NCBI GenBank assembly: GCA_026394435.1
Contig: JAPKYG010000102.1
Span: 1-7,478 of the forward strand
Direction: 5' to 3'
Source of the DNA: Methanobacteriota archaeon
Lineage (GTDB): Archaea > Thermoplasmatota > E2 > DHVEG-1
DNA length: 7,478 nt
Below, piece by piece: positions 5,427 to 7,478 of the stretch. The translations under genes and the position numbers were made by a program. Within the stretch, counting starts at the first letter, position 1. Each line of letters begins with the position of its first letter. The notes beneath the pieces were generated by a model. The model had not been told where the DNA came from. It saw nothing but the letters and a program-made list of their open reading frames with translations, and did not search any database.

Positions 5427-5792
5427 CGTTGCAAAATATCCTTTGACGGTATGTACTAATTGTTGGGTGTCAAATGGTTTTGTGATGTAATGATGGATAT
5501 ATTGTTTGAGATCATCAAATCTCCAATCACATTCATCCTTTGCAGATATCATTGAAATGACATTTCCTTTATTAAGGCCTCTAATTACAATTTGACGAAT
5601 GGTTGTCCATCCATCCATATGCGGCATCATAATATCCATAAGGATGACACCTTTGAATCCGTTTTCGAGTTCATCGATACAATCTTTTCCGCATGGCACG
5701 GTGTAGACTTCAAATCCTTCCGATTCAAAGAGTTCACGAATAGTAATAAGAATATCAGGATCGTCATCAACGATCATAACCTTTTTTTGCAT
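5418..5792 (-). CDS. Stand-alone CheY-like response-regulator receiver
   Basis: This is a 124-residue single-domain receiver of the two-component phosphorelay type, cytoplasmic and with no output domain. The conserved residues are visible: the acidic triad start DDD at 9-11, the phospho-acceptor Asp53 in LMDIMMPHMDGW, Ser83 of the switch Thr/Ser position in MISAK, Tyr102 as the switch aromatic, and Lys105 in TKPF. The length matches a full receiver, so it is not truncated. No histidine kinase or chemotaxis gene is in the window, so its partner is elsewhere. The start at 5792 has no Shine-Dalgarno but a TATA-like element about 30 bp upstream, fitting a leaderless mRNA. It is convergent with the second RHH gene and lies 109 bp downstream of the gene at 5902-6156 on the same strand. 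Family assignment is very secure; pathway is unknown. Confidence 0.95.
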   Translation of the reverse strand: MQKKVMIVDDDPDILITIRELFESEGFEVYTVPCGKDCIDELENGFKGVILMDIMMPHMDGWTTIRQIVIRGLNKGNVISMISAKDECDWRFDDLKQYIHHYITKPFDTQQLVHTVKGYFATPQ

Positions 5793-5816
5793 CCGTAAGG
5801 GAAATCCATATGCGGG

Positions 5817-5829
5817 CTATTAATTTTTT
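5817..5829 (-). promoter_or_regulatory. TATA-like element for the receiver gene
   Basis: AAAAAATTAATAG on the minus strand is centred about 30 bp before the ATG at 5792, which fits a leaderless transcript. The rest of the 5793-5901 spacer is AT-rich, with no gene seen. Confidence 0.4.
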
Positions 5830-5901
5830 GTTTAAAATGCAACGAAAATATTTTTTTTAAGTAGTATAAAATAACAGATAGAGCCGGGTAAACATGTTTT
5901 C

Positions 5902-6156
5902 TTAGGAGATCATAGGGTCGAACGCGTCTCGGTTCTCAGACGATGTAGAAGGTTCTCGTCCGTTTAATCTTTTTGCGATAAGATGTAAAAAGTTTTTTTC
6001 GACGGTTTCAACTTGTCGTTTGCTCAGGTTTGTTTTTCGGATTAATATTTCTCCTTTTTCGTTGATGACTTCGATGATACCTCGCTCTGGGTCTGAGATA
6101 ACCTTGAAGATTTTTCCTTTTGTTTGGAGCCAGGCCCAGATGTGTTCACTTGTCAT
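5902..6156 (-). CDS. Hypothetical 84-residue protein
   Basis: I do not recognise this protein. It is a small soluble product. Residues 1-12 (MTSEHIWAWLQT) may be a short helix. Residues about 13-44 alternate hydrophobic and polar residues with turns (KIFKVISDPERGIIEVINEKGEILIRK), suggesting a small beta sheet. Residues about 45-67 form an amphipathic helix (SKRQVETVEKNFLHLIAKRLNG), and a polar, probably disordered tail rich in Ser/Asp/Glu follows. There is no signal peptide, membrane segment or metal motif. The gene is supported by AAAGGAAT (6161-6168) about 5-7 nt before the ATG and by TTTATATA (6198-6205) at a suitable distance. Its layout (small sheet plus helix) could suit a regulator or adaptor, but no function can be assigned. 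It is 109 bp upstream of the receiver gene on the same strand and divergent from the beta-helix gene. Confidence 0.7.
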   Translation of the reverse strand: MTSEHIWAWLQTKGKIFKVISDPERGIIEVINEKGEILIRKTNLSKRQVETVEKNFLHLIAKRLNGREPSTSSENRDAFDPMIS

Positions 6157-6197
6157 AACAATTCCTTTTTTTATATATTTTTAAGTTAATTTAACAG

Positions 6198-6205
6198 TAT
6201 ATAAA
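6198..6205 (-). promoter_or_regulatory. TATA box for the 84-residue protein gene
   Basis: TTTATATA on the minus strand lies 42-49 bp before the ATG at 6156. It predicts a start near 6176 and a leader of about 20 nt that includes the AAGGA ribosome binding site. Its complement TATATAAA could also act on the plus strand. Confidence 0.5.
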
Positions 6206-6299
6206 CATTGCGACAAAAACAGAAGAAAAAAGAGGAAATTGAAAGAGGTGCTCAATCATGGAAAGGGATTTTTTCACTCTGATAGTTTATCACCGTACT

Positions 6300-6307
6300 T
6301 TTATATA
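6300..6307 (+). promoter_or_regulatory. TATA box for the beta-helix gene
   Basis: TTTATATA is centred about 25 bp before the ATG at 6329, so initiation would fall on or next to the start codon. This predicts a leaderless mRNA and agrees with the lack of a clear Shine-Dalgarno there. Confidence 0.55.
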
Positions 6308-6328
6308 GTATTATTAAGAGAATTGGAT

Positions 6329-7478
6329 ATGGCAGTAGGTAAAGAGATGGAACGGGATGAGAAGATGATACTTGGAAAAGGGATAGAAGCGTTCGTTATG
6401 AGTATGCTTATAGTTTGCTTAGTCGGAAATCTTTTTCTAATTGAGAATTGTACTGCTGCTGGAACAACCATTTATGTTGATGATAGCAATACCGCAGGAC
6501 CCTGGAACGGAACACAAGATTACCCATATAAAACCATACATGAGGGGATTACTGCTGCAATTGCTGGTGATACTGTTTCAGTCTTAAGCGGGACATACAA
6601 TGAAAATTTGGTTATTACCATGGATTTAACATTAGTTGGTGAAAACAAAGATACCACCTTTATCGATGGTGGAGGAAACGGTCATGTTGTAAATGCTCAT
6701 GGAACGAGTGATAGTGAAATTCATGTCCATATCTCTAAACTAACCCTAAGAAACGCGGGAGGAAGTGGTTTCGACGGTATTACATTTTCTTATGTAACAA
6801 CTAGTGAAATCGCTGATAACAAAATGTCAAATAATAAAGGTGAAGGAATTTCCCTTGACCATTGTAATGCAATAACTGTTCATAACAATCTTATTACGAA
6901 TAATGATGCAGCAGGTATAAGTTTAACGGCTGCAGATCAGAATATCATCGAGAATAATATTGTTCAAAATAATCAAAAAGGAATTCATCTCGCATCTTTT
7001 TCTTTGAACAACCAAATGATAGGTAATACCATCCATGATAACAATATGTATGGAGTGTATGTTGTCCAATCATCAAACAATATATTCACCCGAAATGATC
7101 TCTCTGGTAACAGTCAGAATGCACAAGATTCATCAACAAATTCGTGGAGCTCAAATGGCCAGGGGAACTTCTGGGGGGATTATAACAAAAATGATAACAA
7201 TAGTGATGGTATTGGAGACAAGCCGTATGCTATTCCAGGGGGAAACAACATCGATGGATACCCACTTGGATATTTCAATCAACCTGAACAACCTGGTGGT
7301 GGAAACCAACAACCAATTGCAGTATCGCTTTCGATTTCAAAAACCTCAGCAAATTTTGTGGAATTAATATCCTTTACAGGCCAAGGAATTGATTCAGATG
7401 GGTCTATAGTTGGTTATAATTGGCGATCAAACCTAAACGGAACACTCAGCACAGAGCAATCATTTAGCACGTCAACTC
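6329..7478 (+). CDS. Secreted right-handed beta-helix (NosD-like) protein with PKD-like domain, 3'-truncated
   Basis: The frame is open for 383 codons to the window edge with no stop. A hydrophobic segment at residues about 21-38 serves as signal peptide or anchor, probably cleaved near NCTAAG (40-45). Residues 47-115 carry the entry to a parallel beta-helix of the type IYVDD-NTAGPWNGTQ-YPYKTI, then GDTVSVLSGTYNENLVI and LVGENKDTTFIDGG. Residues about 116-265 are Asn-rich beta-helix coils (NNKGEGI, ENNIVQNNQKGI, GNTIHDNNMYGV). Residues 280-313 show the NosD-like closing motif NFWGDYN...DGIGDKPY...GGNNIDGYPL. From about 328 an Ig/PKD-like domain begins (FTGQGIDSDGSIVGYNW). Such folds usually bind or cleave polysaccharide or form surface structures; no catalytic residues can be named here. 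ATG 6329 is chosen from the TATA spacing; ATG 6347, preceded by AGGT, is an alternative that still keeps the signal segment. Confidence 0.9.
   Translation, partial: MAVGKEMERDEKMILGKGIEAFVMSMLIVCLVGNLFLIENCTAAGTTIYVDDSNTAGPWNGTQDYPYKTIHEGITAAIAGDTVSVLSGTYNENLVITMDLTLVGENKDTTFIDGGGNGHVVNAHGTSDSEIHVHISKLTLRNAGGSGFDGITFSYVTTSEIADNKMSNNKGEGISLDHCNAITVHNNLITNNDAAGISLTAADQNIIENNIVQNNQKGIHLASFSLNNQMIGNTIHDNNMYGVYVVQSSNNIFTRNDLSGNSQNAQDSSTNSWSSNGQGNFWGDYNKNDNNSDGIGDKPYAIPGGNNIDGYPLGYFNQPEQPGGGNQQPIAVSLSISKTSANFVELISFTGQGIDSDGSIVGYNWRSNLNGTLSTEQSFSTST

Noticed and set aside
7035..7367. Plus-strand open frame of 110 codons near the right edge
   Set aside because: It is a shifted frame within the beta-helix gene, where the main frame continues uninterrupted with repeat and NosD-like motifs.

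Overview
The window looks like a stretch of archaeal chromosome, probably from the Euryarchaeota and perhaps a Thermoplasmata-type lineage. The evidence is archaeal-style TATA boxes about 25 bp before apparently leaderless starts, AT-rich gene-poor spacers, and a pair of secreted proteins of a type I associate with those archaea: a gingipain-like C25 protease carrying an Ig/PKD-like domain, and a NosD-like right-handed beta-helix protein with a PKD-like start. The lineage assignment is inference; no rRNA is present.

Layout. Bases 1-1293 (minus) hold most of arginyl-tRNA synthetase, cut at its C-terminus by the window edge. A divergent promoter region (1294-1468) separates it from a 750-residue secreted cysteine protease (1469-3721, plus). 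Bases 3722-4207 are mostly non-coding. They contain a possible 30-codon mini-gene with a good Shine-Dalgarno (3848-3940) and then a promoter region with five copies of the octamer GGTTTACC. Next come two plus-strand paralogues with ribbon-helix-helix (RHH)-like N-termini and coiled-coil tails (4208-4840 and 4957-5400). On the minus strand follow a stand-alone CheY-like receiver (5418-5792) and an unrecognised 84-residue protein (5902-6156). A second divergent promoter region leads into the secreted beta-helix protein (6329 to beyond the right edge).

The most striking signal is at 4083-4508. The pseudo-palindromic octamer GGT-TT-ACC / GGT-AA-ACC occurs 12 times in 426 bp. Five copies lie in the leader/promoter of the first RHH gene, about one helical turn apart inside each cluster. 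Seven copies in the AA form lie inside that gene's own reading frame, where they are read as Val-Asn-(Gln) repeats. I saw no exact copy elsewhere in the window. The simplest model is an RHH-like protein that binds its own promoter and coding sequence (autoregulation, looping, or a centromere-like array). The same repeats could instead pair leader and coding region in the mRNA.

The flanking genes appear independently transcribed. Most have their own TATA-like element and T-rich or hairpin ends, and the second RHH gene and the receiver gene converge on a shared hairpin. The two exported proteins suggest a cell that processes extracellular polymers. A functional link between these and the RHH/receiver genes is only positional.
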